64,000 nucleotides of DNA from Ailanthus altissimus (lineage: Eukaryota; Streptophyta; Magnoliopsida; Sapindales; Simaroubaceae), in the NCBI GenBank assembly GCA_946807835.1, contig OX327712.1, positions 19,548,001-19,612,000 on the forward strand, read 5' to 3'. Below the pieces are notes generated by a model. It had not been told where the DNA came from and made no database searches. It saw only the letters and a list, made by a program, of their open reading frames with translations. Positions within the stretch are counted from its first letter, which is position 1. Every line of letters starts with the position of its first letter. This document shows positions 23,001 through 35,054 of this stretch, piece after piece. The translations under genes were made by a program, and so were the position numbers.

Positions 23001-26000
23001 CAAATATCTAGGGAATATTTTGATTCTTCAGTCGTTTTCAGGGTCTTTTAGACAATTCATAATGAATTTTAATATATAAGAAATGACCTTGACTTATGCT
23101 GATTTTCATAATATATTGAAGACTGTAGAAGAGGATATGAACAATATGGGATCGTCCTTTTTTGTTCAAGGTACTTCATCTTCTACTCTTAGAACTTTTG
23201 GGAAGCCTAAAAGAAAGAAGAAAAAAAAGACGAGACAAGCACCCAAGATTGGTCTTCAAAGGCGACCCATATCCAAACCATAAAAGAAAGATAAAGGAAA
23301 ATATTTCTACTGTAGCAAGGAAGGACACTGAAAGAGAAATTGTCAAAAATACATTGTCTTAGTAAAGAAGAATCCCCCATGTATATTTTTATCTATTATT
23401 AATATATCTTTAACATATTATGCTAATTTTGACTGGGTATTGGATACTGCTTCTCTTTCTCACATCTGCAATATATTACAAGGTTTTAGGGAAGTTAGAC
23501 TGTTGCAGCTGAGAGAGACTCGGCTTCGTGTTGAAAATAAAGATTTCCTTTAGGTCAAGGCTGTGGGACATTTTGATTTACATCTCTTATATAATAGAAC
23601 TATAGTATTGTATAATTGTCTTTATGTACCTAGTATTTTGAGATAGATAGTATCTCTTCTTATACTTGACAGTAAGGGTTATCATATGTATATACGAAAT
23701 TATTCCTTATGTTTATATAATATACATAATACTTTGATAGTTGATTATCAATTAATTAATGGTTATTATGTATTAAATACAACACAAAATGTCATGAATG
23801 TACAAGTAAACACAACAAGTCATTTAGGAACTTTAAATGAAACAAAATAGTGGTATATGAGATTAGATTATAAAGGCGCTATACGTCTATCCCATCTGGT
23901 TAACGATGGTCGAATACCTAATTTAACTATAGAACCTTATCCAGTTTATAAATCATGTATTCAAGAAAAAATGACCAAATCTTCATTTACTGGTGTAGGA
24001 CATCGTGTCACTAGTTTATTGGAACTTAAACATAGTGGTGTATGTGGTCCAACGAATCACACAACTATAGGTGGATTTTAATACTTTGTAACCATCATCG
24101 ATGATTTGTCACGATATGATTATGTGTTTCTTATGAGACACAAGTCTGAAACCTTAAAAAAGTACAAGAAATTTAGACTTGAATTAGAGAAACAATCCGG
24201 TATGTATGTCAAATTTCTTTGATCAGATCAAGGCGGTGAATACGTAGGTAGTGAATTTCTGAATTATTTAAAAGAGAATAGAATTCTTACTTAGTATAGT
24301 TCTCTAGCTACTCCATAGCATAATGGTAACTCAGAAATGAGAAATTGTATTGTATTAGATATGACCCGATTAATGATAAGCTTCATCGATCTCTCTGAAT
24401 ATCTTTGAGGCTATGCTTTATATACTGCTACTTATGTATTGAATAAAGTTCTGTCTAAAGCCGTTCCCTCAACTCCCTATGAGATATAAATTAGAAGGAA
24501 ACCGAGTCTTAAATATTTTAAGATTTGGGGCTGTCCTACTTATGTAAAAGTTACACAACAGGATAAACTTGCACCTATATGGTACAAGTATAGGTTCATT
24601 GGTTATCCCATAAATTTAATGATATACCAGTTCTATGATCCCGAGAAACAAAATATGTTCGTTGCTCGAAATATCACTTTCATAGAAAAACAGTTTCTCA
24701 TGGATCGTGGGGATTGTAAAAAGATTGATTTTGAGGAATTCAATTAGAATGAACCATAAATGGAACCACAGGCTCAATCGAGCAAATTACCTTTTATACA
24801 CCCTCTACATAGATCACAAAGAATATCAAGGCAACCTGATAGGTATGTATGATACCTGAAGGTACTTCTGAGGTTTTCTTAGTTGAAAAAAATGATCATT
24901 TAACCTACAGAGATGTAATATTAGATATTGATTCAGGAAAATAACAATATGCCATTAAATCCAAAATTAACTATATGCATCAAAACTAAATCTGGGATTT
25001 GGTTGAGCTTCCCGAAGGAATAGTTCTTATCGATTGTAAATAGGTTTATAAGAAAAAGCGTGGGCCCGATGGAAAGGTAGATACTTTTAAGGCCTGTCTG
25101 GTAGCAAAATGTTATATACTCAACGATTTAGGATCGATTTTAAGGAAACCTTTACACCATTAGCGATACTTAAGTCAATCAGGATATTATTGGCAATTGC
25201 TACATACTATTACTTTGAAATATAGCAGATGGATGTAAAGACGGCATTTTTGAATAGATATCTCGAGGAAGAGATATTCATGCCTTTCTTATGGTCTTGT
25301 ATGCAAATTGAAGAAGTTCATTTATAGACTTAAGCTGGCTTTTCGAAGTTGAAATCTTTGTTTTGATGAGATAATCAGAGGGCCTGGTTTCATAAAAAAT
25401 GAAGATGAGGCATAAATGTATAAAAATGTTAGTTGGAGCATGATTGTCTTCTTGATTCTATACATGGATGACATACTGATCTTTGAGAATGTTATTGATA
25501 TGTTACAGTCAGTAAAGAGTTACCTAAGTAAGAATTTCTCCATGTAAAATTTAGGAGATGCCTCTTATATACTGGGTATAAAGCTTTATAGAGATAGAGT
25601 TAAGAGGCTAATAAGACTTTTTCAATCTTCGTACATTGATAGTGTTTTAGAAAAGTACAGTTTTAGTAACTGTAAGATAGTTAATGTACCTTTTAGACAT
25701 GACATTCATATTTCAAGGAAGATGTGTCCTCAAAAGGAAGATGAAAGGGTTAGAATGTCTAACATTCCTTATGCATCAACTATTGGAAGCTTAATATATG
25801 CCAAGATGTGTACGAGACTGAATATCAGTTTTGTTGTAAGTGTTACGAACCGGTACCACTCTGATCTAGGTGACAGCCATTGGATGGCAGTCAAACATGT
25901 CTTTAAATACCTTAAGGGTATAAAGAACGAGTTTCTTATATATAGAGAAAATGATTTACAAGTAAGAGGATACATTAATTCAGACTTTCAATCTGATCCG

Positions 26001-27625
26001 GATGTTAGAAAGTCTACCTCTGAATATGTGTTTATTCTCAATGACGCTGTCATAAGCTGAAAGAGTGTTAAACAGGGATCTATATTAAATTCTACCATTG
26101 AGGCAGAATACATTGTAACTTCAGAAGCAACAAAAGAATCGGTATGGATCAAAAAGTTTGTCATTGAACTCGGTATAATGCCAAGTTCTATGGATCCTAT
26201 CCTATTATATTGCGACAACAACGGGGTTAATGCATAGAAAAAAGAGCCAAAAGCACACTAGGGATCTAAACATGTGGAGAGAAAATACCACATTATTAGA
26301 GAGATCTTAGGTTAAAGAGATGTTGTATTTTATAGAATTGATTATGTAAATAATGTAGCAGACTTACTAACTAAGGCCTTAACTCCTAAGGTGTTTGAGA
26401 AACATGTGGAGTTGTTAGGTATTAGATACCACTACGAATGGCACCAGAACAAGTGAAAGTTGTTGAGATTTGTACTGATTTGTCATTCTAATTTTGTATG
26501 AATATTGTAATTTCATACTTTTGTAATAAATAAATATTTTAGTAATCACTAATTATTTCTTATAAAATAAGATGCTTGTAACATTACAGATATAATATTG
26601 ATCTAAAAGAGTTCAGATCAGGTTTAAGGAGTTAGAACCTTATCTAAAATGGGACAGAGACTTAGGAATATGTTTGCAATAACATAGTTGCAAAGCGTTA
26701 TAAGCGTTGCTAAGAAATTTTATTGTATAAGTATATTATCAAAATATTTGCTCATAATCTATTTCCACTGACACAGGGTCTATCGAATGAAACCGATTAA
26801 TATAGATCAGTGTATATTTATATATGAATTATCTATATGGTTTATCTTAGCAAACTATAAGCTTAATAGAGGCTCGTATAGATATATAGGTATTCAGTGA
26901 GGACAAAATACTTAACAAGTCTCAATGAAGACCTCAAATGGATATCCCATAAAATCGTCAATGAAGGGTCTTCATGAGTTAAGTAATATTCATGATCATT
27001 TGACCTGAGTACCATTGTAGACTTGTGAGTGATTCATCATAATTAGGTTCTACTTATGTCAGAAACCTTTTAAGGTTTGACTGCTGGGTATCAATAGGTA
27101 TAATTCGATGCTTATGGAGTTCGGTGTGTGTAAACATAGGATTTGTCAGGTCATATAGGTAAGTCAAATATCTAGATGCTTTAAGGTTGTATTCCAGAAA
27201 GTCTTATGGCCATAAGTATTAAACCCGAGAAAGAGTTTCTTGTGATATAAACAATATCGCAAAAGAGTTTGCGAATATTATTTATCGGAATACGAATTGA
27301 GGAGATAAGTTTATGGTTGAGCAATAGGGGACTTAACGGTGTTGATCTATGTCTCCGCTCTTTTAAGATATTTATGACAGAAGGATTTTACGAATATGGA
27401 TTAATCTCAACTTGTATGATTCAACTCGTCATTTTTATATTATCCATAATGTGTGTGTGTGACGTCGGTTATGGACTTACAGAAATATTTTGTGAGATAA
27501 AATGGGTATAAATCTAGGGAGTCTTACTATATAAAGTGTACTCGTTGAGCACGTGGGTAGCACACAAGATCGAATTATTTGATTTGGAAAGTTTTCAAAA
27601 AATATGAATTTATTTCAGGGTTTCT

Positions 27626-27965
27626 CGGGGAGTAGCTAAGGTTTAAGTTTTAAATCTAAGATTATGCTAAGTAGGTCTTAACACTTTTATCTACCTAGTG
27701 TATGCCTCAAATTATGCCAATAATTTATATGGGTACTAAATTTAGCATTGATGAATATAGTTACCATTTAAATGAAACAAGTGTTGTTTTATTTAAATTA
27801 AATTATTTAGTCATTTATTTATTTTAATGTCTCTCGAGAGTAACGAAGGTTTAAGTGTCAAATCTAAAATTGTATCAAGTGAGACTTAATATTTTTATCT
27901 ATCTAGTATATGTCTTAAATTATACCAATAATTTATATGGGTACTAAATAGAGCATTGATAAACA
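27626..27965 (+). repeat. Diverged duplication inside the C LTR
   Basis: A unit of about 125 bp occurs twice, at about 27626-27755 and 27835-27965. Shared blocks: AAGGTTTAAGT, AAATCTAA, TTTTTATCTA/TTTTATCTA and the exact 20-mer CCAATAATTTATATGGGTAC followed by TAAAT. Confidence 0.8.
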
Positions 27966-28094
27966 AAATTATTAAAATAATAAAATAATTATTATTTTAT
28001 TATTATTTTTATAATATTCGTCCATTACATGAATCAAATGAATTTGATCCATTAACTTACAGTTGTTATATATTCATCGGATAAAACTAAAGAC

Positions 28095-28150
28095 AAATGA
28101 GATGTGTTGCCTTTTGATTAATTAAATGAGATGTGTTGCCTTTTAATTAG
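28095..28150 (+). repeat. Short tandem duplication in the C LTR
   Basis: AAATGAGATGTGTTGCCTTT occurs at 28095 and again at 28124, with a 29-bp period. Confidence 0.9.
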
Positions 28151-28734
28151 TCTTAAAAGAAATTGTTACTATTATATTAAATTAAATTTGATTCAAAGAA
28201 TATAAGGTGGCGTGAATTTTAAATTGAATTTGATTCAATAAACATGGTGTGAATTAAGCCAACAATTGCTTCCTATTTTGGCCTATAAAAGCATGCAACA
28301 TGATTAAACTATTTGGTTGCCTTGTCATGCTTGGCCAAGTGGCAATCAAACCATTTTTTATTGGATAAAAGTTAGATAATAATTTCTTATAAATAAATTA
28401 AAATGGTCGAGTGAAAAGTTGAAAAAATTATCTTAGATTGTGATGTTAAAAGGCGTTAGGAATACAGTTCGAGAGAAAGAAATAAAAAAATAAAAGTTGT
28501 TTTAAATATTCTAAAATAAAAAATTATTATTTTAGCTTGAGGAAGCTCACCACATCTCTAATTAGAATTGTTCAAAGCACACTTCAATAATGAGTCCCTT
28601 AATCTTATTAGTGTAATAAAATTATTTTAATGTGTATTAATTTCGCTGTGTTGCATATGTGATATGCTATTATTAAATTATTTAATTATACATATAATCA
28701 CCTGTAGCACAGCACACACACACAACACCTAACA

Positions 28735-29273
28735 ATTACTTTGAGCGGGAGCATTTAATCAAATGGAGCATATTCCTTAAAGAGAGAATTGTATCAGTTA
28801 AAAACGTATATTAGACTTTTTTTTTCCTTCAACCAAGTTTTATCCTATTGAATTTTATTTGCAAAATTTTTAATAAAAAAGTATTGAGTACATTCAACAT
28901 TACTATACATTATAAAGTTGTATTTATTTATTTAAATTTTATCTTAGAAATTTTTTCTTAATATTATAAAATACAACTAAAGTGACAATGTAATGATGAC
29001 TACCACAGTAAGGGAAGCATCCTACATCGACTAGAAGAAGCTCATACCCCGATCTATTTTATTTTACATATGGGATTCATAAAATGTACTTGAACCATGG
29101 ATAAGAAAAGTTACAAAAAAATAAAAGCTTAATAATAATTTTAATTGCCTACGGTTTATATTTTTAATATTATATACTTTTTAATTATATTTTTATCATT
29201 TTTCACACATTTGAGATTAAAAGGTGCAAGCAACTTCATTAGTTGAGGTTAGTTGCATATGAAGCCCATTTTT
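28735..29273. other. AT-rich flank right of the nest
   Basis: No gene seen. A short LTR-U3-like piece, CATCCTACATCGACTAGAAG at about 29018, hints at a further LTR relic, but no ends could be found. Confidence 0.4.
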
Positions 29274-30291
29274 AATCCATTATTAGATATCTCAATTTCT
29301 AAACCTAAAGTTCCCTTTTTTTTTTCTCTCTAGAGCCCCCAATTTAGCAACAAGCAAAAGCTGTCGTTGTCATCGAAGAGGGGCTTTGCGCTCCTTTTTG
29401 GTGGATCTTCCCTCCTCGTCCTCTTTTCTTTATTTCCTTTATTTTCCTTGTTTTTCTTTTCTTTTTCTTTTAAGTATTTTGTTTTCCCTTTATTTAGTTC
29501 TCTAGCTTTTTCGATGGTGGTGCCGGCCACCAATAAAAGGCTGGTTCTCTGGTCAGGCAATGACGCTCCAAGCTTCGACATGCCTCCTCTAAGTGGCCGC
29601 CACCATTATTATTTGGCTTTGTGAGTTTGCCGCAAACCTAACGGATTTCATGTCAAGATCCGGTATGTATCTATCAATTCGAGCTTAGCTGTTATTTTTG
29701 TCTGGCCTAGTTTCAGTCGATCGGGATCTTACTGATCTTTGCCAGTTTATGTTGCCATCTGCCCCAACCATCCGATATATCAAGCCTTAGCCCCATCTCC
29801 GGTCACCGCTGACCCTGTCTACCAGTTTGTTAGTCTCCGACCACTATTGGCTCCCATCTACTGGTGTTGACAGTGTCCAACTTGTGTTGGCTTAGTGGTT
29901 GTTTGGTTGGTTTATGATTAATTTTTTAGTGTAATAATGTGATTAGGCTAAGGATATTTTTGTAATCCCTTCCTGTGTTAGGGTGTTGTGGTTTTTGTAT
30001 TTTTCTTTTAAGTGATGATAGATGTCCTCTTTGTGAGGTTGAAAATCCCTCCTAAGTGAGGGTAGGAGTCTCCGTCTGCAAATAAATGTAGAAAAATTCA
30101 TCTATGGATGGTCCCTAAAAATGAAGTTATTATCTCCCTAAATAGAAAAAGCTTTAAGTCTGAGCACTCATAGAATGTTTGTATATGTATTATCTCAATA
30201 ATTTTTTACTTTTATAGTAGCAATCTTTGTAATATCTTAATTTAATCAATGATATTAAAAAATTTAAATCTAAAAAAAAAATCCATTATTA
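29274..30291 (+). mobile_element. Poly(A)-tailed retroposed insertion with 12-bp target duplication
   Basis: A body of about 1 kb (29286-30279) ends in ATCAATGATATT...CTAAAAAAAAAA and is flanked by AATCCATTATTA at 29274-29285 and 30280-30291. An A-tail plus a long target duplication is the mark of non-LTR (LINE-driven) retroposition. The body is more GC-rich than its surroundings, with C/T-rich stretches. I recognise no reverse transcriptase, no SINE tRNA head and no host gene. ORFs on both strands here (29330-29581, 29367-29624) show only low-complexity sequence. It may be a non-autonomous LINE derivative, a 5'-truncated LINE 3' end, or a retrocopy of an unknown RNA. Confidence 0.75.
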
Positions 30292-31499
30292 CATATATAC
30301 AATTTTAGCATGAACACAACGGCGCAAGTCACTCTGCCCACATTCCGCTTTGGGCCTCGTGTTACTAACTTTTGTAATGTAATCGGCTTAATTTGAAATT
30401 GGTTTTATCATGAGTTAATGCAACCAAAAGGTGGATTGAACTTAATTAAAATTAGTGATTAACTTCGTTAATGCAACGAAATAACAAATAACATTCCAAT
30501 ACATTAAACCAATCGATTAGGTCGGATTTATGATAAAATTAAATGGATTAATTTCCAATTCCTTAAAATCGCTAAAGCTTGTGATATGAATACATTATAA
30601 TACATAAAAGAACACATAATGCTAAATTCATTTAATAACTTTAAAAAAAAAAGAATTAAGATCCTCTCTTAATTTAAGTTTTATTTAAAATTTTAAAATC
30701 TTTTAATATGTATTTTGTATAAGTATGGATGGTCAAATTTTTTTTTTTTTTAATTTTTCGTTTTAACAATCACTAATCTTTTATCAATCACATGTTAGTA
30801 AAAAATTAGGTAAAAATTTAGTTTAAGAAAGAATCTGAATTCAAATAAAAAATGTCTGAGAAAATGAAATTGTATAAACAAAAAAAGAATAGTCAACAAA
30901 AGAAAACCACCAAAATCTAAAATGATTGATTTTGGTCGATAAAATGAAATTGTATAAACAAAAAAACAAAAAGAATAGTCAACAAAATGATCTCCGAATA
31001 CAAGTCTCCATCTCATAGCCAAAGAGAAAGTTGATTCATCTCAATCATAGAGTGTTCTTTGCTTTCTATTTGATAGAAACTTATACCAATTACATTATAA
31101 TAAGAGTGTTGGGGTCCCAAAAAAAAATGGAAGACACTAACATTGTTTATGAATATTGCCAAGAGAATTTGGCTTTAAATTGGCCTACTTTTTGTTGTGA
31201 AACAAATGGGATTGTTCCCACAGGTGTGTAAGAAATAGTCGGTGGAATGAAGTTGACATTGATAAACAAATGAAAATGGTTTTGAAAAGTGTAATCACGT
31301 GAAACCATACAAAAGCATTCGGACAAGGTATATCTTATGTTTTGTCAATTTCTATGTGATTCTTGGACAAGCATCAACACCTACAAAATCTGAGAGAATG
31401 CTACATGATTAATGAATGATGCTTCCATGCATTTGCCTTTTGTTTTTTTGGGTTTGTTTTTTCACAAGTAATTTAAAAAAACCCAGAAAAGTTTGGTGG
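30292..31499. other. AT-rich intergenic DNA with one short direct repeat
   Basis: No gene recognised. TGAAATTGTATAAACAAAAA and GAATAGTCAACAAAA recur about 80 bp apart (30864-30902 and 30945-30987). Confidence 0.5.
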
Positions 31500-31621
31500 T
31501 GAAAACTAATTTCTTCAATGGTTTCTCTTATTAAAATTACTTTAATAACGAAGATGTGTTAATATATATATATATATATATTATTGAATTATTTGTTAAG
31601 TCACTAGGTAACAAGTTCTTG

Positions 31622-31654
<33 letters not shown>

Positions 31655-32500
31655 CACATGTAGGAGTATTTTTTTTTTGTTGGTATTATTAGAAGCTCAC
31701 TAAACTTAGTTTAATCACGAAAGTTTTCTTTATAATTGAATATGTTAATTCATAATTAGGTAGCATGACCCTCATCATTAAAATTAGGTTAATATGAAAA
31801 TATGTTGATCTTTGTTTTAGTTAATTCATTAATTAGGTAGCAAGTTCTTGTTAACAAGCTACATAATTGAAATTAGCTTAATTAAGAAAGTCAGAAAAAA
31901 GTATCAATCTTTTTTTCATTATTTGAATTTGTTAATTCATTAGGTAGCATGTTTTTGTTAACAATGTATATGGTGTAGGTAGGAGATTTTTTTTGTATCA
32001 TTGTAAGCTTTTTAAAATTAGTAATTTAATCATGAAGATGTGTCAATCTTTTTCATCATTATTGAACTTGTTAATTCATTAGGTAGCATGTTATATTGTA
32101 GTTAATCAAGCTTATAGGATGTTTTGGGAGTATTTTTGATGTTATAAGAAGTTCAATAAATTTTTTTTTTTAAATATTACAACAATTTATTGATTTTTAT
32201 AATTAAAAGTCTATTGAAACATATACTAATGATATCAATTGAGATGTAGCCTGTAAATTTAAATCCACTAAAAGTTAAATTGACTCTATTAAAAATTAGA
32301 GAAATCTATCAAATAAAAATTAAATCTACTCTATTTTAAACCATAGAAATCTATAGTTATCGGCCACTTGGCCAAAGGTGGTGGACCAATAAAATTTTAG
32401 TTTAATCATGAAAAATTTTCAATCTTTTCTTTTCTTTTTTTTAAATTACCGAAATAGGTAGCATGTTCTTGTTAATTAGAAATAGTATTAGTGCTTTTAG
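31500..32500 (+). repeat. Degenerate tandem-like array, five to six units
   Basis: A module with TTAATTCATTAGGTAGCATG, then TTCTTGTTAA, and with TTTAATCATGAA / GTCAATCTTTTT pieces recurs irregularly. The AGGTA(G/A)CA core sits near 31605, 31757, 31833, 31941, 32080 and 32455. Spacing is uneven (76-375 bp). TA microsatellites interrupt it. Confidence 0.6.
31562..31653. repeat. Two (TA)n microsatellites
   Basis: TA runs at 31562-31581 and 31625-31653, within the degenerate array. Confidence 0.9.
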
Positions 32501-32509
32501 GAGTATTTT

Positions 32510-32512
<3 letters not shown>

Positions 32513-32541
<29 letters not shown>
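32513..32541. repeat. (TA)n microsatellite
   Basis: About 14 TA units. Confidence 0.9.
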
Positions 32542-32544
<3 letters not shown>

Positions 32545-32545
<1 letters not shown>

Positions 32546-34335
32546 GAACAAAATTACTTATATAAAAATACTCTTAAACCAACATAGAAAAGAGAATAAC
32601 TTTAACCTTTAATAGGACTAATATAATCTTAGTCGGATTAATTAATTAATTAAACATTATACTATGCTCTAGGCATAAAGTTTTCAACTTAATTAAACTA
32701 TTTAAAATTCACATTTTTTTAATATTATATATTTTTTCTTTAATTAAGAGGTACAAAATAGACCAAGTTAGAACGAGAACAACATAAAAATAAATTATGC
32801 CCCCACAATAAGACAATTAAACGAACTCATAATAAGCTCATATTTAAGACATTATAGTGATTGATTTCCTTGTAGTAAAATAATTAAAAGAAAATTTATA
32901 TAATCTTCAGTTGTATGACCCTATGATATAAGTTGAAGGGCACACCATGCATGATTGGGATTGGCATTTATGATCGATGTAGCTACCTGATGTGATGCAT
33001 ATTTTTTCATAAAATTAGGACAAATTCTTGTGAAGCTTCCTAGGGAGTGAAAGATTTAACCCCTTGTATATGATGTAAACCAAAATTAACCAAACAAAGC
33101 ATCATCAAATCATCCAATGAATGCTCTCCGTACTTACAAACTTTGGTAAGACTTGCTTTGTCCGCCACTTGGTTGGGACAAATCATGCACTTACTCACTC
33201 ACTCACCTACCTTTGATCTTCAGTGAATAACAATCAAAAGATCATCACCACACAAGTGATGCAACTGTGGGTGGATCTCAGTTGATGATGATGATGATTG
33301 AACGACGCCATCATGGCCCAGCATATCGTGATCAACTCTTTTTGTGGCTCAGGTTATTGACTTGATTAAGATTTCTGTAACTCATTGAGCAAAAATGTTG
33401 ATTGAGTGCTAATTCATGTGCCCGATTTTGATCCCAACCTTTATTTTTCACTTTCATTTTCGGTCATTTGTCCTTATATAACGTTCCACCTCACATGTAT
33501 GTTAATATATGGAAAAAAAAAGATAATATGAAAACAGATAATTAATAAGTTAATAAGGTAACTAAGATAAGTTTTATGTCAATTGAAAGTATTGAACTAT
33601 TATTAAATTGGTTGTGTAAAATTATAGTGTTATTACTTGTACGTATGACAAAAGAATGATATTTGTGTGTAGAGTTTTATATGTATAATTGTAATTAAAG
33701 TCTTATTCAAAGTGATTCGTATACTTGAATTTCAATACATATTTCTATATCTTGACATGATTTTTATTCTTCTTTTTCTTGGCTTGATCTTGACATTATT
33801 TGTTAACCCCGGATTATCGTCCCTACTTAAATAGTTAATTTAGAGTAAAATATTCATTTGGGAAATGATTAATCTTAATTACTATACATTAGGATGACAG
33901 TTGGGTTACTTTTGTGCCCCATGGTATGATTAGGTGGTATGATTATTTCAGCATTAACCTCCTTCGAAGGAATTTCAAGTACAAGTTTGTCTCCTAAATT
34001 TTGACCTAGGACTAGGAAACTGCAAATTTAAGAACCAAAAAGTAGCACTCGAGCATTAGTCTCGCAAGTTCTGTGTATCTCTCGAACCTTGATTAGAGGT
34101 ATTCATTTTGACAGATATTAGGATAGTGTATTTTACTTTTTCTCTTTTATGGGGATAGTCAATTTTTTTGTATAGAATTGTTATTTTTCCATTTGTGGGA
34201 GTTAGTGATTCATCGTCGAGTGGAATTGTTATTCTTTCATTTATAAAAATTATTATTTTTTATTTTTATTAGTGTGTATTGTGATATGATCTTAGTTATT
34301 GTATAAGTTAATGCACCCTTTAAAGAAAAAAAAAT
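32545..34335. other. Intergenic DNA without recognised genes
   Basis: No ORF of note and no paired repeats. A somewhat less AT-rich part lies at about 33050-33360, including a (GAT)n run near 33285. I looked for known miRNA sequences there and recognised none. Confidence 0.45.
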
Positions 34336-34359
34336 TATATATATATATATATATATATA
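34336..34359. repeat. (AT)n microsatellite
   Basis: About 12 AT units after an A run. Confidence 0.9.
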
Positions 34360-34419
34360 AAATCATGAATGAAGTTATTATAATGAAAATTATTTCATCT
34401 AATAATTAATGGCTTTTTT

Positions 34420-34757
34420 TAGGAGTAGGTAAAAGAAATCGAATTGATTGAATTGAACTAAATTAATTAATTTTTTGGTCGGTTTGAAGTTTAGGTTTGG
34501 TTTGGTTCGGAGTTTAATTTGATTCGAAGTTCAATTTTTAATTGATTCTAATTCAATTTCAGTTCAATTCTATTTGTTTCTAGTCAAACCGAATAAATAT
34601 AATTAAAATAAACTAATTTTTTTAAAAAAAATTAAAAAATTGACCGAATTAAACTAATTCAATTTGATTTTTTATACTTAAATTAATTAATTTCATTTAA
34701 ATAAAACTGATTAATTTCAATTTCAATTCAATCTCGAACCATTTTTACCCACTTCTA
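34420..34757. mobile_element. hAT-type MITE
   Basis: 338 bp with inverted ends TAGGAGTAGGTAAAA on the left and, read in reverse, TAGAAGTGGGTAAAA on the right, the TAGGGGTGGGCAAA type of plant hAT MITEs. The interior is rich in GGTTTGGTTCGG / AACCGAA-like words. The 8-mers next to it, GCTTTTTT and ACTTTTCT, agree at six of eight sites, in line with an old hAT target duplication. Confidence 0.75.
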
Positions 34758-35054
34758 ACTTTTCTTTTGATGCAGAGAGAAATGTTAGTATTTTTGGCTT
34801 TACAAAAATAATGTAATACCATAAATAAAACTAACCAACAGTTAATAATATATATTAATTAGTTGGCATGTTTAAACATTTGATTAAGAATCTAACCCAA
34901 CTCATTTTCCTTAATCATGGAATATATTTATAAATCTCTTTGAGCGATTTTGGATTGGGATTTGACATTATCCTCAATTACCAAAAAGAGTTATTTTCTT
35001 ATACTCGAGATTAAAACATAAAAAAAAAATAACAATCTCAAAACTTTTTAATGT
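34758..35054. other. AT-rich spacer
   Basis: Nothing recognised between the MITE and the LTR relic. Confidence 0.5.

Larger units (their letters stand above)
17434..26453 (+). pseudogene. Element C gag-pol, interrupted by D1 and D2
   Basis: Gag starts at ATG 17434 (NQLKGAENYKDWLMNLRIIL). It breaks at 17824, continues in 20572-20659 (TPYVLNMISIIERLKTMDIM, the expected next gag segment) and again from about 23006 (ILQSFSGSFRQFIMNFN). A damaged zinc knuckle lies near 23300, a protease relic WVLDTASLSHICN near 23440, integrase at about 23860-24750 (SDQGGEYVGSEF kept), RT at about 24950-25700 with YMDDILIF intact near 25460, and RNase H to 26453. There are many stops, often at family Trp, Gln or Arg codons, such as KFL*SDQGGEY near 24220. 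Confidence 0.85.
11039..28734 (+). mobile_element. Ty1/copia element C, host of nested insertions
   Basis: A large copia element in the plus sense. Parts in order: 3' end of its 5' LTR (11039-11201), primer-binding site (11206-11217), leader (11218-11789 and 16927-17433), gag (17434-17824, 20572-20659, 23001 onward), protease, integrase, RT and RNase H up to about 26453, then a 3' LTR (26461-28734). Element B sits in the leader, LTRs D1 and D2 in gag. Removing them restores the local reading or sequence at each site. Most of the 5' LTR is missing. Confidence 0.85.
26461..28734 (+). repeat. 3' LTR of element C
   Basis: 2274 bp from TGTTGAGATTTGTACTG, just after the end of pol and a decayed polypurine region (CAAGTGAAAGT), to CACCTAACA. 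Its last 190 bp match the 5' LTR remnant, and most of its length matches D1 and D2. It holds two internal duplications. Confidence 0.85.

Noticed and set aside
29330..29624. Two overlapping ORFs, Lys/Glu-rich on minus and Phe/Ser-rich on plus
   Set aside because: Mirror low-complexity translations of a C/T-rich stretch in the retroposed insertion; no domain.
33050..33360. Possible miRNA precursor in a less AT-rich patch
   Set aside because: No match to miRNA sequences I know and no long hairpin seen by eye.
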